A DNA stretch of 43,020 nt, from assembly GCA_018396435.1 (NCBI GenBank), contig JAGTRG010000002.1, positions 3,882 to 46,901 of the forward strand, given 5' to 3'. The notes beneath the pieces were generated by a model. The model was not told where the DNA came from. It worked only from the letters and a program-made list of their open reading frames with translations, and did no database searches. Made by a program: the position numbers and the translations under genes. Source of the DNA: Candidatus Bathyarchaeota archaeon (lineage in GTDB: Archaea; Thermoproteota; Bathyarchaeia; Bathyarchaeales; DTEX01). Positions 15,874 through 24,805 of this stretch are shown here, piece after piece; the stretch's first letter is position 1, and the number at the start of each line of letters is the position of its first letter.

Positions 15874-16521
15874 ATGAGAATTGTAATACTCGGTCCCCCT
15901 GGCTCCGGGAAGGGAACCTATGCTTCCAGACTTACAAGCCTACTTAGAATACCGCATATATCTACCGGCGACATGGTGCGTGAGGAAATAAGGGCTCAAA
16001 CAGAAATTGGAAAAATAATTAAGGATTATAGCGATAAGGGCAAGCTTGTTCCAGATGAAATAATTGTTAACCTTTTAATTAGGAGGCTTAATGAGACGGA
16101 TGCTAAAAGAGGCTTCATACTTGACGGTTTCCCAAGAACAATGAGTCAAGCCGAATCCCTAGAGGAAATCTCGGGGGTGGATTTAGTTATAAATCTGAAT
16201 GTTCCAGATGATGTAATAATTCAGCGTCTCTCCAATAGGCTTGTATGTAAAAGGTGCGGAGCCATATATAACAGGCTTACCTTAAAGCCTAAAATTGATG
16301 GAATCTGCGACATATGTGGCGGAGAACTCTATCAAAGGGAGGATGATAAACCTGAAGTCATTCAGAATCGCCTAAACGTTTACAGGAGAACCACAGAACC
16401 GCTTATAGAATACTATAGAAAAAAGGGGCTCTTAAGAGATGTTAGCTGCAATAATTTAATGACTCCGCCAGAAGAGATAGTTGAGAAAATAATAAACGTG
16501 ATTCAAGAAGAATTCAGGTAA
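15874..16521 (+). CDS. adk: Adenylate kinase, zinc-lid type
   Basis: Interconverts AMP plus ATP with two ADP. P-loop GPPGSGKGT lies at residues 7-15, the AMP-binding region includes ISTGDMVREE, and DGFPRT is canonical. The lid carries four cysteines (CKRCG and CDICGG), so it is the long, zinc-binding bacterial-type form (215 residues) rather than the trimeric archaeal AdkA. The frame opens at ATG 15844, but ATG 15874 has GAGGTG 6 bases upstream and gives the canonical MRIVILGPPG start. In many archaea an adk of this type lies near ribosomal protein or secY genes; here it stands alone. Confidence 0.95.
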   Translation: MRIVILGPPGSGKGTYASRLTSLLRIPHISTGDMVREEIRAQTEIGKIIKDYSDKGKLVPDEIIVNLLIRRLNETDAKRGFILDGFPRTMSQAESLEEISGVDLVINLNVPDDVIIQRLSNRLVCKRCGAIYNRLTLKPKIDGICDICGGELYQREDDKPEVIQNRLNVYRRTTEPLIEYYRKKGLLRDVSCNNLMTPPEEIVEKIINVIQEEFR

Positions 16522-16647
16522 AAATACTGATGAAGAGTTATGGCTCCGAAAAGAATGATAGGCTATAATATATTCTGATGATCTTAAAATTAATCTGAAA
16601 TAATTTTTATTAATACATAAACATAATTTAAAATATAGGTGGAAAGA

Positions 16648-17310
16648 ATGGAGTACGCGATGCCTTTAATAGGTGAAAAGTTCCCCCAGATGGAAGTAAG
16701 AACCACAAAGGGCATTATTAAAGTTCCAGACGACTACAGTGGAAAATGGTACATTTTATTCAGCCATCCAGCAGATTTCACACCTGTATGCACAACAGAG
16801 TTTGTAGCTTTTCAGAAAAGGTATGATGAATTTAAGAAACTTAACTGCGATTTAATCGGACTGAGCATAGACCAAGTATTTGCTCATCTTAAATGGGAAG
16901 AGTGGATAAAAGAAAAGCTAGGTGTTGAAATACAGTTTCCAATAATCGCAGATAATACCGGGTCGATATCTGCGAGGCTGGGAATGCGTCATAAGCAGGC
17001 AGAGGGGACTCAAACCGTAAGAGCGGTATTTATAGTTGACCCTAAAGGGATAATCAGGGCTATACTTTATTATCCCATGGAGCTTGGCAGAAACATGGAT
17101 GAGATCCTTAGAATGGTGAAGGCGCTGCAGATTGCCGATAAAGGATATGCGATTCCGGCAAACTGGCCAAATAATGAGGTCATAGGCGATCATGTGATCG
17201 TTCCGCCAGCAAACACTGTTGACATGATTAAAAAGAGAAGAGAGCAGGAGAAAGCCGGTGAAATCGAGTGTATCGACTGGTGGCTGTGCCATAAAAAGAT
17301 AATGGAGTAG
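16648..17310 (+). CDS. Peroxiredoxin, archaeal Prx6-like
   Basis: Thiol peroxidase reducing H2O2 and organic peroxides. The peroxidatic cysteine is in [10 protein letters not shown] (about residue 47), with the Thr and Arg of the active site present. The long C-terminus has a Cys pair in [10 protein letters not shown], spaced six residues apart, as in the Aeropyrum enzyme where these take part in resolving the oxidised state. At 220 residues it is the full Prx6/AhpC2 length, expected to form a decamer. GTG 16639 opens the frame, but ATG 16648 with GGTGG five bases before is the better start. A TATA-like TTTTTATTA lies at 16604-16612. Confidence 0.93.
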   Translation: MEYAMPLIGEKFPQMEVRTTKGIIKVPDDYSGKWYILFSHPADFTPVCTTEFVAFQKRYDEFKKLNCDLIGLSIDQVFAHLKWEEWIKEKLGVEIQFPIIADNTGSISARLGMRHKQAEGTQTVRAVFIVDPKGIIRAILYYPMELGRNMDEILRMVKALQIADKGYAIPANWPNNEVIGDHVIVPPANTVDMIKKRREQEKAGEIECIDWWLCHKKIME

Positions 17311-17369
17311 GGCGTCAATATTCCCGAAGTCTCTAATCCACCTATATTTTTTGTTAAGTAAACGGTATG

Positions 17370-19331
17370 CTATGGTATTTTTAGGCTACCGATTTCCTCC
17401 AGGGTCGTTAGGTTATTCATTTTTATCATTCTATCTGAAATGGTATAGAGCACATCGCCTATATATAGCGCCCGTTCAATTGCGTAATCTGAATAGAACC
17501 GGTATCCGCTTTTAAGAAAATCGCTCCGGTCTTCTATATGGGTGATCCTACCCCTTAAGCGCAAGTTGTTCTCAGTTATCTCAAATACATATAGCCCTTG
17601 CCAAACGTAGTCTCCATAGGCATTTGGCGGAACACCATCCGGATACTTTGATTCATCTATCTCGGCAACTAGGACTGGCATTGCAAGCAGATTTAGATCT
17701 TTATCAAATAGCAAAGCTTTATGGTCCCACAGAACTGGCGAGTCGGTCCCCCTATCGCCTATCACGTAGCCATCCACCTCTTTAGGATGCTCAAAATCGC
17801 TCACGTCGAAGATCGATATTTTAACGCCTTGATACCATGCAAAATCTCCCTCTTCAGCTTCAACGGTCCATTTTCCTATACCAATCAGATGGTCTTCATC
17901 GAATGGATGCAAATAATCAGAGTATCCCGGAATTTTAAGTTGCCCAAGCACCTCTGGTTTAGTCGGATCCTTAAGGCTTATGACGAACAGCGGATCGACC
18001 TTTTTGAATGTGACTAGGTAACATCTGTCACCCATGAATCTTGCAGCGTATATTTGCTCGCCCGGAGCCAACCCTTCAAGCCTGCCGACAACTGCTAGGC
18101 TTCTGTTCAAAACGTAAACGTTGTTTCTCCTCAGATTTTCCTCCTCGCGAGCGATAGAAGTTGATGTTGCAGATAAGCCCCTAAGTATCGTTGCGCCGCT
18201 TGTTGTGGTCGCTATTCTGAAATAGCCATTATGCTCGTCCATTGAGAACTGGTTTAAGACGAATCCTGGAACGATCCCGCTTGCTTCGTAACTTACTTTG
18301 CCGCCGTCTATGCGTATTCTATGAATCTCAGATGTCTCGCCGTATTCTTCGCTATATTTTGACACTGTCACATAAATATTGTTTAATGATACGTAAATGC
18401 AGCTTGCAGATCCGAATAAGAAGGTTTCTTTTGTAATTGGCTCCTCCACATCTTGGATATTTATCGCTGCAACTACTGTGAATGCATAATAGAAGTCGGA
18501 AACATTCGAATAGTAAATCGATGTGGGCTCTATATTTACGATGCGCTCATTATCAACTATTTTTGGAAGAACCGGTTCCCCATTCCCTAGATGATATGCT
18601 GGGAGGGTTGCTAGAACGTAAACATGTTTCCCAATCATTCTGGAGTTGAAGTAGATCCCGTTTAAAGTTACATTTCTTATCAGAACCGGCGTTTCATGCT
18701 CTTCAACATCATAAACCATTAAATGAGTCCACGGTCCCATTAATTCCTTGCTTTCAGAGTCATTTAGAAAAATCATGGGATAATAAATATCGCTATAGGC
18801 GAAGATAACTAGTCTATTAGCGTTTACGAATATTCCGCAAACTGTCGCATTCACCTGAATCTGAGAGCTTAACTTGGCACCTTCAGGCGGATAAGCCTTA
18901 ATGATAAAAACGCTTTTGCCAGAAACTAGGTATATGTATCTCCCATCAGTCTTCACCATGTCAGCCTCATCGACACCCTCAACTTGAATGTTCGTTTTAG
19001 AATATCCCACATCCATCGAAGCGGGTTCGGCTGCTGCACCAACAAATTGTGCGACTGCGAAGCTTTTCTCCAAAAAGATTCTCGGCAGACCCGTATAGCC
19101 CCCATATAATCCGCTCTTCAGTAAGAAGTTCTTCAGCTCCTCACGGGATGAGAATTTTTGCAGAAACGCATTTCCAATGAAAGGTACATTGTGATCAACA
19201 TCATGATCATTTGTTGAAAGGAGTCCGCTCATATACAGCGTTAAAGCCAGGGAGGACACTAATATAAGCGCTATTAAAGCCGTCAGCAAAAATCTTCGGA
19301 GTGAAACCTTGTAATCTCCAATTTCAGACAT
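17370..19331 (-). CDS. Secreted or membrane-anchored beta-propeller protein (COG4880 type)
   Basis: About 650 residues: a basic N-terminus, one hydrophobic segment (LLTALIALILVSSLALTLY) acting as signal or anchor, then a large extracellular all-beta domain. The family signature is VEGVDEADMVKTDGRYIYLVSG near the start. The rest shows repeated strand patterns typical of beta-propellers distantly related to WD40. The function of this archaeal family is unknown; substrate binding or cell-surface roles are guesses. The frame opens at TTG 19343, but ATG 19331 has GGTGA five bases upstream. Two inverted repeats sit in its leader/promoter, and a winged-helix gene lies just upstream on the same strand. 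Confidence 0.85.
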   Translation of the reverse strand: MSEIGDYKVSLRRFLLTALIALILVSSLALTLYMSGLLSTNDHDVDHNVPFIGNAFLQKFSSREELKNFLLKSGLYGGYTGLPRIFLEKSFAVAQFVGAAAEPASMDVGYSKTNIQVEGVDEADMVKTDGRYIYLVSGKSVFIIKAYPPEGAKLSSQIQVNATVCGIFVNANRLVIFAYSDIYYPMIFLNDSESKELMGPWTHLMVYDVEEHETPVLIRNVTLNGIYFNSRMIGKHVYVLATLPAYHLGNGEPVLPKIVDNERIVNIEPTSIYYSNVSDFYYAFTVVAAINIQDVEEPITKETFLFGSASCIYVSLNNIYVTVSKYSEEYGETSEIHRIRIDGGKVSYEASGIVPGFVLNQFSMDEHNGYFRIATTTSGATILRGLSATSTSIAREEENLRRNNVYVLNRSLAVVGRLEGLAPGEQIYAARFMGDRCYLVTFKKVDPLFVISLKDPTKPEVLGQLKIPGYSDYLHPFDEDHLIGIGKWTVEAEEGDFAWYQGVKISIFDVSDFEHPKEVDGYVIGDRGTDSPVLWDHKALLFDKDLNLLAMPVLVAEIDESKYPDGVPPNAYGDYVWQGLYVFEITENNLRLRGRITHIEDRSDFLKSGYRFYSDYAIERALYIGDVLYTISDRMIKMNNLTTLEEIGSLKIP

Positions 19332-19340
19332 CAGATTCAC

Positions 19341-19365
19341 CAAGGAAAATAATTAGATTTCCTTG
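19341..19365. repeat. Inverted repeat in the beta-propeller leader
   Basis: CAAGGAAA (19341-19348) and TTTCCTTG (19358-19365) are perfect 8-base arms with a 9-base spacer. The repeat lies immediately before the preferred start codon at 19331 and adjoins the GGTGA ribosome site. It could be a DNA operator or an RNA hairpin that masks translation. Confidence 0.5.
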
Positions 19366-19381
19366 CTCTTAATATTAGACA

Positions 19382-19399
19382 TTAGAACATTTGTTCTAA
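19382..19399. promoter_or_regulatory. Operator-like palindrome before the beta-propeller gene
   Basis: TTAGAACA (19382-19389) and TGTTCTAA (19392-19399) are perfect 8-base arms around TT. A further half-site, CAGAACA, follows at 19404-19410. Its position about 50 bases upstream of the beta-propeller start, downstream of a winged-helix gene in the same direction, suggests a transcription factor site. Confidence 0.5.
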
Positions 19400-19488
19400 A
19401 TATCAGAACAGGTGCCTCAAAGCGGTGCAGCCGCATTTTTCACTAATATGGGTGGAAAATAAAAGAATTAATGGGGAAATAATGTCGC

Positions 19489-19746
19489 CTAAGTGGAGAG
19501 AAGGTTATAGGTCTCTTCTAGGCGATTGACTAGGCTTCGCCCCTTTTCGGTAATTAAATACAGCTTCCTCTTGTTTCTTTCAATGGCCGTCACTAGACCC
19601 TTCTCAGTTAATGAGTCTAAAATCTCCTTGAGGGTTATCCAGGATAAATTACTCTTGTACATTATGTTTGTTGGCTTACTATACCCAGCCATGATCGTCT
19701 CCAAAACTTCAAGGTAGATTTCAAGCTTGGATCTTTTCTTCGACAT
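19489..19746 (-). CDS. Winged-helix transcriptional regulator (HTH_45-like)
   Basis: An 85-residue archaeal single-domain DNA-binding protein. The order of elements is a first helix (KLEIYLEVLETIMAG), the PTNIMYKSNLSW motif typical of this family, the recognition helix TLKEILDSLTEKGLV, a wing (NKRKLYLITEKG), and a final helix for dimerisation. No ligand domain is present. It lies upstream of the beta-propeller gene on the same strand. The palindrome at 19382-19399 between them is a candidate target, but this is inference only. Confidence 0.85.
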   Translation of the reverse strand: MSKKRSKLEIYLEVLETIMAGYSKPTNIMYKSNLSWITLKEILDSLTEKGLVTAIERNKRKLYLITEKGRSLVNRLEETYNLLST

Positions 19747-19926
19747 TCTTCTCGCCTATTATTTATAATAACTACCTCTTAGTCCTTTCTAAGGGTTCTT
19801 TTAAAATATAAGTTATGAATCATAAAGATGTAAAAATAAAGCCGTAATTTTAATATATAGAATACATAAAGACTGAAAATTAGTTTTCATTAAAAAAGAA
19901 CGCTGTAATTAAAATACGTAAAAAAG

Positions 19927-20706
19927 TCATCTCCTAAAATTCCATTCCTTTGTAGAATACTTCTCTCTCTTAAGTTTAAGAGCTGTTTGCTTTTCAAAAT
20001 CAGTTATTTCCCCAGAAGACAATTCGATATCAAAAGATTCTTTAAAACCCATTATCAAAGCACTCTTTAGCTCCTCAAAGCTAACGCCTCTTCCCAAGTA
20101 TTTTTCTACCGACGTAACCCTCTCCTCCACGGATTTTATTATCTTATCACGTATCTTTTCGCTTGGGACGCTGAGCACTGTGAACATAAGTGTTGGATCA
20201 ACTTTGCGTAATATTGTGCCGTGCTGATGAACAACATTCATCCCACGGGTCTGAGCGTTTCCCGATATTTTTTTACCGTTGACAACTATGTCATTTATCG
20301 GCTTAAACTCGGCTGGAACCCCTAGATGCCTTAAGCCTTTAACGAGACCTAAACATAAAGTTTCATAGGTTTTCTGGAAATCTTTGGAAATCAACCTATG
20401 GTCTTCATTTATTATGAGGCTATATGTTAATTCGCCGTCACGGTCATGATACACTGCTCCGCCACCAGTTCTTCTCCTCACATAGTTAATGCCCAGTCTA
20501 TTACATGCCTCTATGTCCACTTCCTCCTCCATGCTTTGAAAATATCCTATTGAAACAGATGAAGGCTCCCATCTGAAGAAGCGCAGCGTGTTAGGTACGA
20601 TGCCTCTGGATCTGGCGATAACTATGGCTTCATCTAAAGCCATATTATAGAATGCATCGTTAAGCTCAGTATCAAGTAAACGCCACTTTTCAACCAACGC
20701 CTTCAC
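19927..20706 (-). CDS. lplA: Lipoate-protein ligase A, catalytic subunit
   Basis: Activates lipoate with ATP and transfers it to a lysine of acceptor proteins such as glycine cleavage H protein or 2-oxoacid dehydrogenase E2. The family motif RRRTGGGAVYHD and the catalytic lysine region NDIVVNGKKISGNAQ are intact. At 259 residues it is the large domain only. The small C-terminal domain is encoded by the overlapping upstream gene, as in the Thermoplasma LplA/LplB pair where both parts are required. No lipoylated protein is encoded in the window, so the client is unknown. Confidence 0.93.
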   Translation of the reverse strand: MKALVEKWRLLDTELNDAFYNMALDEAIVIARSRGIVPNTLRFFRWEPSSVSIGYFQSMEEEVDIEACNRLGINYVRRRTGGGAVYHDRDGELTYSLIINEDHRLISKDFQKTYETLCLGLVKGLRHLGVPAEFKPINDIVVNGKKISGNAQTRGMNVVHQHGTILRKVDPTLMFTVLSVPSEKIRDKIIKSVEERVTSVEKYLGRGVSFEELKSALIMGFKESFDIELSSGEITDFEKQTALKLKREKYSTKEWNFRR

Positions 20707-20974
20707 CAGCCTTGATTATGCACCTTGCAAAATCCTCTGGGGCAACCCCTAGAAGCGTTATTCCCTTCTCTTCAATAAATTTTCTTATCGTCTCAATTAT
20801 TATCGTTTCATTTAATGGGCATCCAATGAGGAATTTCTCAAGATCCTCAATGAGTCCCTCCGGATACATGAAAAAGTCACCTGTAATTTTTATCGCGCCT
20901 ATTCTCCCATCATCCTTATTAAGCTGAACCTTAATTAGCTTGCCGCCTTCAACCTTGTATTCGGATCTGAACAT
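20690..20974 (-). CDS. lplB: Lipoate-protein ligase accessory subunit (LplB-like)
   Basis: A 94-residue protein corresponding to the small C-terminal domain of bacterial lipoate ligases. It opens FRSEYKVEGGKLIKVQL and contains GDFFMYPEGLIEDLEKFLIG, as in known LplB/CTD sequences. It is needed with LplA for lipoate activation in Thermoplasma. Its 3' end overlaps the lplA start by 17 bases, so translation is probably coupled. The order B then A is a split of a protein that is fused A-B in bacteria. ATG 20974 lies close to an AT-rich promoter region shared with the divergent aminotransferase gene. Confidence 0.88.
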   Translation of the reverse strand: MFRSEYKVEGGKLIKVQLNKDDGRIGAIKITGDFFMYPEGLIEDLEKFLIGCPLNETIIIETIRKFIEEKGITLLGVAPEDFARCIIKAGEGVG

Positions 20975-21124
20975 TTTGCGATCACCTTAATCTATAAAGA
21001 AAATATTTTTAGTTTTTGGTTTAATAACTTAATGTTTTTAGAGTAATAGAAAAGTTTTTGAATAAGTTAAGCTTCTTAAACTGGTCGTAAACTAAGCATG
21101 AATCAAAAGAAATGAGGGTTAAAC

Positions 21125-22327
21125 ATGCCGGAGATCTCTGAGAGAACCAAAAATCTGGGCACTGAGAACGCGTTTGTAGTTCTGAAGGAAGTTAATGATC
21201 TCGTCAAGAAAGGTAAGAATATAGTGAACTTCTGCATCGGTCAACCTGATTTTGACACGCCGGAATACATAAAGGAAGGCGCGATAAAAGCCATAAAGGA
21301 TGGAAAAACCGGCTATACGCCTTCCTCAGGCATACCTGAGCTTAGAGAAGCCGTTGCGGAATACTTCTCTGAGACTAGGGGGATTGATGTTAAGTCCGAA
21401 TGGGTTGTTGTAGCATGCGGAGCCAAGCCCTTCATAGGTTACACGATATTATCCGTCACAGACTATGGTAGGGGTCATGAGGTAATTTACCCCAATCCCG
21501 GCTTCCCAATATATGAGTCGCTTATAAAAGCCTACGGCGCGGTTCCCGTCCCCATACCTCTTCTTGAAAGCAGAAACTTCGGCATGGATCTGGATTATCT
21601 GGAGAAAATAGTGAACGATAGAACTAGGCTGCTTATACTGAATTCTCCGCATAATCCCACTGGTGGGGTTCTAGACAGGAAGACTCTGAAGCGAATAGCT
21701 GAGATCGTTAAACGATATGATAATTTATGGGTTTTCTCAGATGAGGTTTATTCAAGAATGCTATATGAGGGCGAATTTACAAGCATAGCCTCAATAGATG
21801 GAATGCAGGAGAGAACAATAATTGTTGATGGGGCATCAAAAACGTATGCTATGACCGGCTGGAGGATAGGTTTCGCCGCGAATGAGAGGCTTGCTGATCA
21901 TCTAGCCCGCTGGGTAACAAACACTGAATCATGCGCCCCGCACCCAAATCAATATGCTGTGCTAACAGCGCTTAAAGGTCCGCAGGATGATTCGAAGAAA
22001 ATGGTTGAGAGCTTTAGGAGGAGAAGGGAGATAATTGTTGATGGCTTAAACTCGATAAAGGGGGTTAAATGCCTAAAGCCTGGCGGCGCATTCTATGTCT
22101 GGCCAAATGTTACAGAAGCTTGCAGACTTGTTAAGGCTAAGGACTCGGAGCACTTTAGAGCACGCCTCCTCTACGAGGCTGGCGTAGCAGTCCTCTCGGA
22201 CATACATTTCGGACATAAAAACGAAGGCGAAGGCGAGCATGTGAGATTCTCCTACGCAACTTCGGAGGGGAATATCAAAGAGGGACTTAAAAGAATTAAA
22301 GCCTTTATAGAGGAAAACAGTATTTAA
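21125..22327 (+). CDS. Class I/II pyridoxal-phosphate aminotransferase
   Basis: Fold type I aminotransferase of the aspartate aminotransferase I-gamma group. The PLP lysine is K239 in GASKTYAMTGWRIGF. The substrate/cofactor motif NSPHNPTGG, the FSDEVYS Asp and Tyr, and the carboxylate-binding Arg in VRFSYAT are present. The product is a normal 400 residues. Archaeal relatives act on aspartate, aromatic or branched amino acids and the sequence does not decide which. ATG 21125 follows GAGGGTTAAAC. The gene is alone on the plus strand between minus-strand neighbours. Confidence 0.92.
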   Translation: MPEISERTKNLGTENAFVVLKEVNDLVKKGKNIVNFCIGQPDFDTPEYIKEGAIKAIKDGKTGYTPSSGIPELREAVAEYFSETRGIDVKSEWVVVACGAKPFIGYTILSVTDYGRGHEVIYPNPGFPIYESLIKAYGAVPVPIPLLESRNFGMDLDYLEKIVNDRTRLLILNSPHNPTGGVLDRKTLKRIAEIVKRYDNLWVFSDEVYSRMLYEGEFTSIASIDGMQERTIIVDGASKTYAMTGWRIGFAANERLADHLARWVTNTESCAPHPNQYAVLTALKGPQDDSKKMVESFRRRREIIVDGLNSIKGVKCLKPGGAFYVWPNVTEACRLVKAKDSEHFRARLLYEAGVAVLSDIHFGHKNEGEGEHVRFSYATSEGNIKEGLKRIKAFIEENSI

Positions 22328-22332
22328 ACTCT

Positions 22333-23154
22333 CTATTTCTCTTCGGCTCTAATGCGATTAACTTTTTGAGAAAATTTCTCATTCCTGAGATGGAAAAACC
22401 CTATAGTAGAAAACCATCCTAAGAGAACAATAAGGGTTGCTGGAAAACCAGCGATATTCAGCGGCAGATTAAGTATTAAAAATTCGAAGATGAAAAACGT
22501 GAAGCTTATCATTGCTGCCGAGAGCAAACCGAACTTACGTTTGTACTTCAATGCTGTCTGAATAGATAAAAGTCCTGAGAGAAAAATGTCGCCTATACCT
22601 ATGGTCATGAGTTTTTGTGAGGGATAAGTTGGGAGGATAAGTGCTACTGGCAGGTATAAGCCGATCATTTTGCTGGCGGACTCAATCATGTATCCTGTCC
22701 AGAAAACTTGAATTACATCCATTATTGTTAATAACACGGCGAAGGCTAATGTGATCTTCCACGGAAAGAGGGGGCTCAAATATATGATTACCATTATTGA
22801 AAATATAGCTGCAAAGATGCTTACAACATAGATGCTTCTTACCAGCAAGTAGGTTACCACAAATATTGTTGGCGGAAATATTGCCAGAAACCATTTGCCT
22901 AAGATAATGTATGCAAACACCAGTAGCATGTAAGCGTAGGCGAATAGAAAAAGAATCCGTATTGCGTAGCCCGGTATAAAAGCCACAAGCGTAACCATTA
23001 TGCCCATTGATAAAACCATAATGACTACTTCACGCATACCCAGTTTTTTACCCTCGAGGATGCCTCTCATTTTCTTCTCAAATTTCTCATAGAGAAAAAT
23101 GGATGATGCAACTATCGTAAATATTGATAGAGGTAACAAAAAATCTATTTCCAT
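22333..23154 (-). CDS. Presenilin/signal-peptide-peptidase-like aspartyl protease
   Basis: A 273-residue integral membrane protein with about nine hydrophobic helices. It has the two aspartates of GxGD intramembrane proteases: D146 in LLTIMDVIQV, where the usual motif is YD, and D189 in TIGIGDIFLSG. A P-A-T-L sequence at 238-241 sits where the PAL motif is expected. The protein is thus an archaeal PSH/SPP relative with slight motif changes. It would cleave transmembrane peptides in the membrane; its substrate is unknown. It lies 40 bases downstream of the NAD(P)HX repair gene on the same strand, with no evident functional link. Confidence 0.8.
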   Translation of the reverse strand: MEIDFLLPLSIFTIVASSIFLYEKFEKKMRGILEGKKLGMREVVIMVLSMGIMVTLVAFIPGYAIRILFLFAYAYMLLVFAYIILGKWFLAIFPPTIFVVTYLLVRSIYVVSIFAAIFSIMVIIYLSPLFPWKITLAFAVLLTIMDVIQVFWTGYMIESASKMIGLYLPVALILPTYPSQKLMTIGIGDIFLSGLLSIQTALKYKRKFGLLSAAMISFTFFIFEFLILNLPLNIAGFPATLIVLLGWFSTIGFFHLRNEKFSQKVNRIRAEEK

Positions 23155-23194
23155 ATTCTCTCAGCATCCATTTTCGTCTTTCCAAATCCGCCCA

Positions 23195-24727
23195 TTATAT
23201 AAGTCTTTTTCTTCTTAGACCAGCATGGCTCATCGGATCATCCATAACCTTTGGAATCCAATCTAGAAGATCGGTGGCAACCATGTGGTAGCCTTTTTCA
23301 GCAGCAACAAGATCGCCTGCTGTACCGTTGATAAAGGCTCCGGCGATGGCGGCTTCATATGGATCCGCCCCCTGCGCCAGTAATGTGGCAACTACACCTG
23401 AAAGAATATCGCCTGTTCCACCAACGGTCATTCCTGGGTTTCCAGTGTAGTTGAATTTAACTCTAAAGCCATCGGAGATTATGTCAACATGAGACTTCAA
23501 TAATAAGGTGGCGTTGAGGTTCTCCGCCGTTCTCCTCACATGCTCCGCCCTCTCTTCCATGCTGTCTGGCAGTTTTTCACCTGTCAGAATCATGTATTCA
23601 CCTGCGTGGGGTGTTAGAACAGTCGGGGTCTCAAGTCTCCGTTTGAAGCCAGCAAAGGCCTTTAACCCATCAGCATCCAGTAAAATCGGGATTTTTCTTT
23701 CCTCAGCAATCATTATTATCTCTTTAACAGCCTCCAGGGTTTCTCTGTGAAGCCCTAATCCTGGACCGATTGCTACAGCGGTAGCCTTCTCCATGTATCC
23801 TCTTACTGTTGAGATGTTATGTTTGCCTAAGTATTCGCCTTCAAGCTTAAGCGTTATTAAATTTGGCGACATGGATGATATTGCATAGGCTGCTTCACGT
23901 GGTGCAGCAATATAGACCAAATCTACACCAGCCCTTAAAGCCGCTAGGGCTGTTAAAGCCGGTGCGCCAGTGAAGGTTTCGCTGCCTCCAACAACGAGCA
24001 GTCTACCGAAGTCTCCCTTATGCGCCTCTGGGAATCTAGGTTTTATAGCTATTACCACGTCGCCTGGACCGGCGAACCTTTCGATCTCCGGGGGAATACC
24101 GATATCTTTAACCACTAGTTCACCGACATACTCTTTAGCTTTAAAAAGTCCGGGCTTAGCTTTATGGAAGGTGACCGTTAAATGCGCCTTCACGGCTTCG
24201 CCCAGAACTGCGCCTGTATCTGAATCTATTCCGCTGGGTATGTCAACGGCAACTTTGAAGGCGCCAGACTCATTCATCTTCTTTATTAGTTGTGCTATTG
24301 GTGGGCGAGGAGAAGTTTTTAACCCTATCCCGAGCAGAGCGTCTATAAAAATTTCTGCTTTAATGTCTGGGATAAGCGACGAATCGTATATTTCACGTAT
24401 GGTTACTGATGTGCGTAATGATTTCAGTATCTCCCAATTCTTTCTAGATTCTTCATTAGTTATCTCCGAGGCTTTCCCGGCAAGAATGACCTCCACCTTG
24501 AATCCCATGCATACTAAATGCCTAGCTGCAACGAATCCATCTCCGCCATTCCCACCTAAACCGCAGAAGACCGCAACTTTGGATTCCTGGGGCTTAAAGC
24601 GTGACGCTATTTCAGCAGCGACGCTTCTACCAGCATTCTCCATGAGCTGCAATCTGGATATGCCGAAATATTCAGCGTTCAAGTCAAGCGCCCGCATCTC
24701 CCTAGATGTTATTAATTCTGTGAGCAA
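23195..24727 (-). CDS. nnr: Bifunctional NAD(P)HX epimerase / ADP-dependent dehydratase
   Basis: Repairs hydrated NADH and NADPH. The N-terminal half (about residues 1-215) is the YjeF_N epimerase, with LMENAGRSVA and GLGGNGGDGFVAARHL. The C-terminal half is the ribokinase-like dehydratase, with VVGGSETFTGAP, GPGLGLHRETLEAV, DADGLKAF, LTPHAGE and GGTGDILSGVVA. At 510 residues this is the fused form common in prokaryotes. TTG 24727 has a GGTGTGA sequence upstream. An antisense open frame of about 257 codons overlaps its N-terminal half and is a shadow. Confidence 0.95.
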   Translation of the reverse strand: MLTELITSREMRALDLNAEYFGISRLQLMENAGRSVAAEIASRFKPQESKVAVFCGLGGNGGDGFVAARHLVCMGFKVEVILAGKASEITNEESRKNWEILKSLRTSVTIREIYDSSLIPDIKAEIFIDALLGIGLKTSPRPPIAQLIKKMNESGAFKVAVDIPSGIDSDTGAVLGEAVKAHLTVTFHKAKPGLFKAKEYVGELVVKDIGIPPEIERFAGPGDVVIAIKPRFPEAHKGDFGRLLVVGGSETFTGAPALTALAALRAGVDLVYIAAPREAAYAISSMSPNLITLKLEGEYLGKHNISTVRGYMEKATAVAIGPGLGLHRETLEAVKEIIMIAEERKIPILLDADGLKAFAGFKRRLETPTVLTPHAGEYMILTGEKLPDSMEERAEHVRRTAENLNATLLLKSHVDIISDGFRVKFNYTGNPGMTVGGTGDILSGVVATLLAQGADPYEAAIAGAFINGTAGDLVAAEKGYHMVATDLLDWIPKVMDDPMSHAGLRRKRLI

Positions 24728-24805
24728 CTTTCACACCCTGTAATGCTCCAAAATCAAAAAGATTTTTTAAGCATTTAAGTTATATTATTTTTCGAGGGAA
24801 TAGGT

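Noticed and set aside
16527-16598. C/D box-like motifs (CTGATGA twice and a final CTGA) between adk and peroxiredoxin
   Set aside because: The spacing between the first C box and the internal boxes is over 40 bases, far longer than archaeal C/D sRNAs, and no terminal stem brackets the motifs.
23970-24743. 257-codon plus-strand open frame
   Set aside because: It is antisense to the clear NAD(P)HX epimerase domain, and its Ser/Pro-rich composition is typical of a shadow frame.
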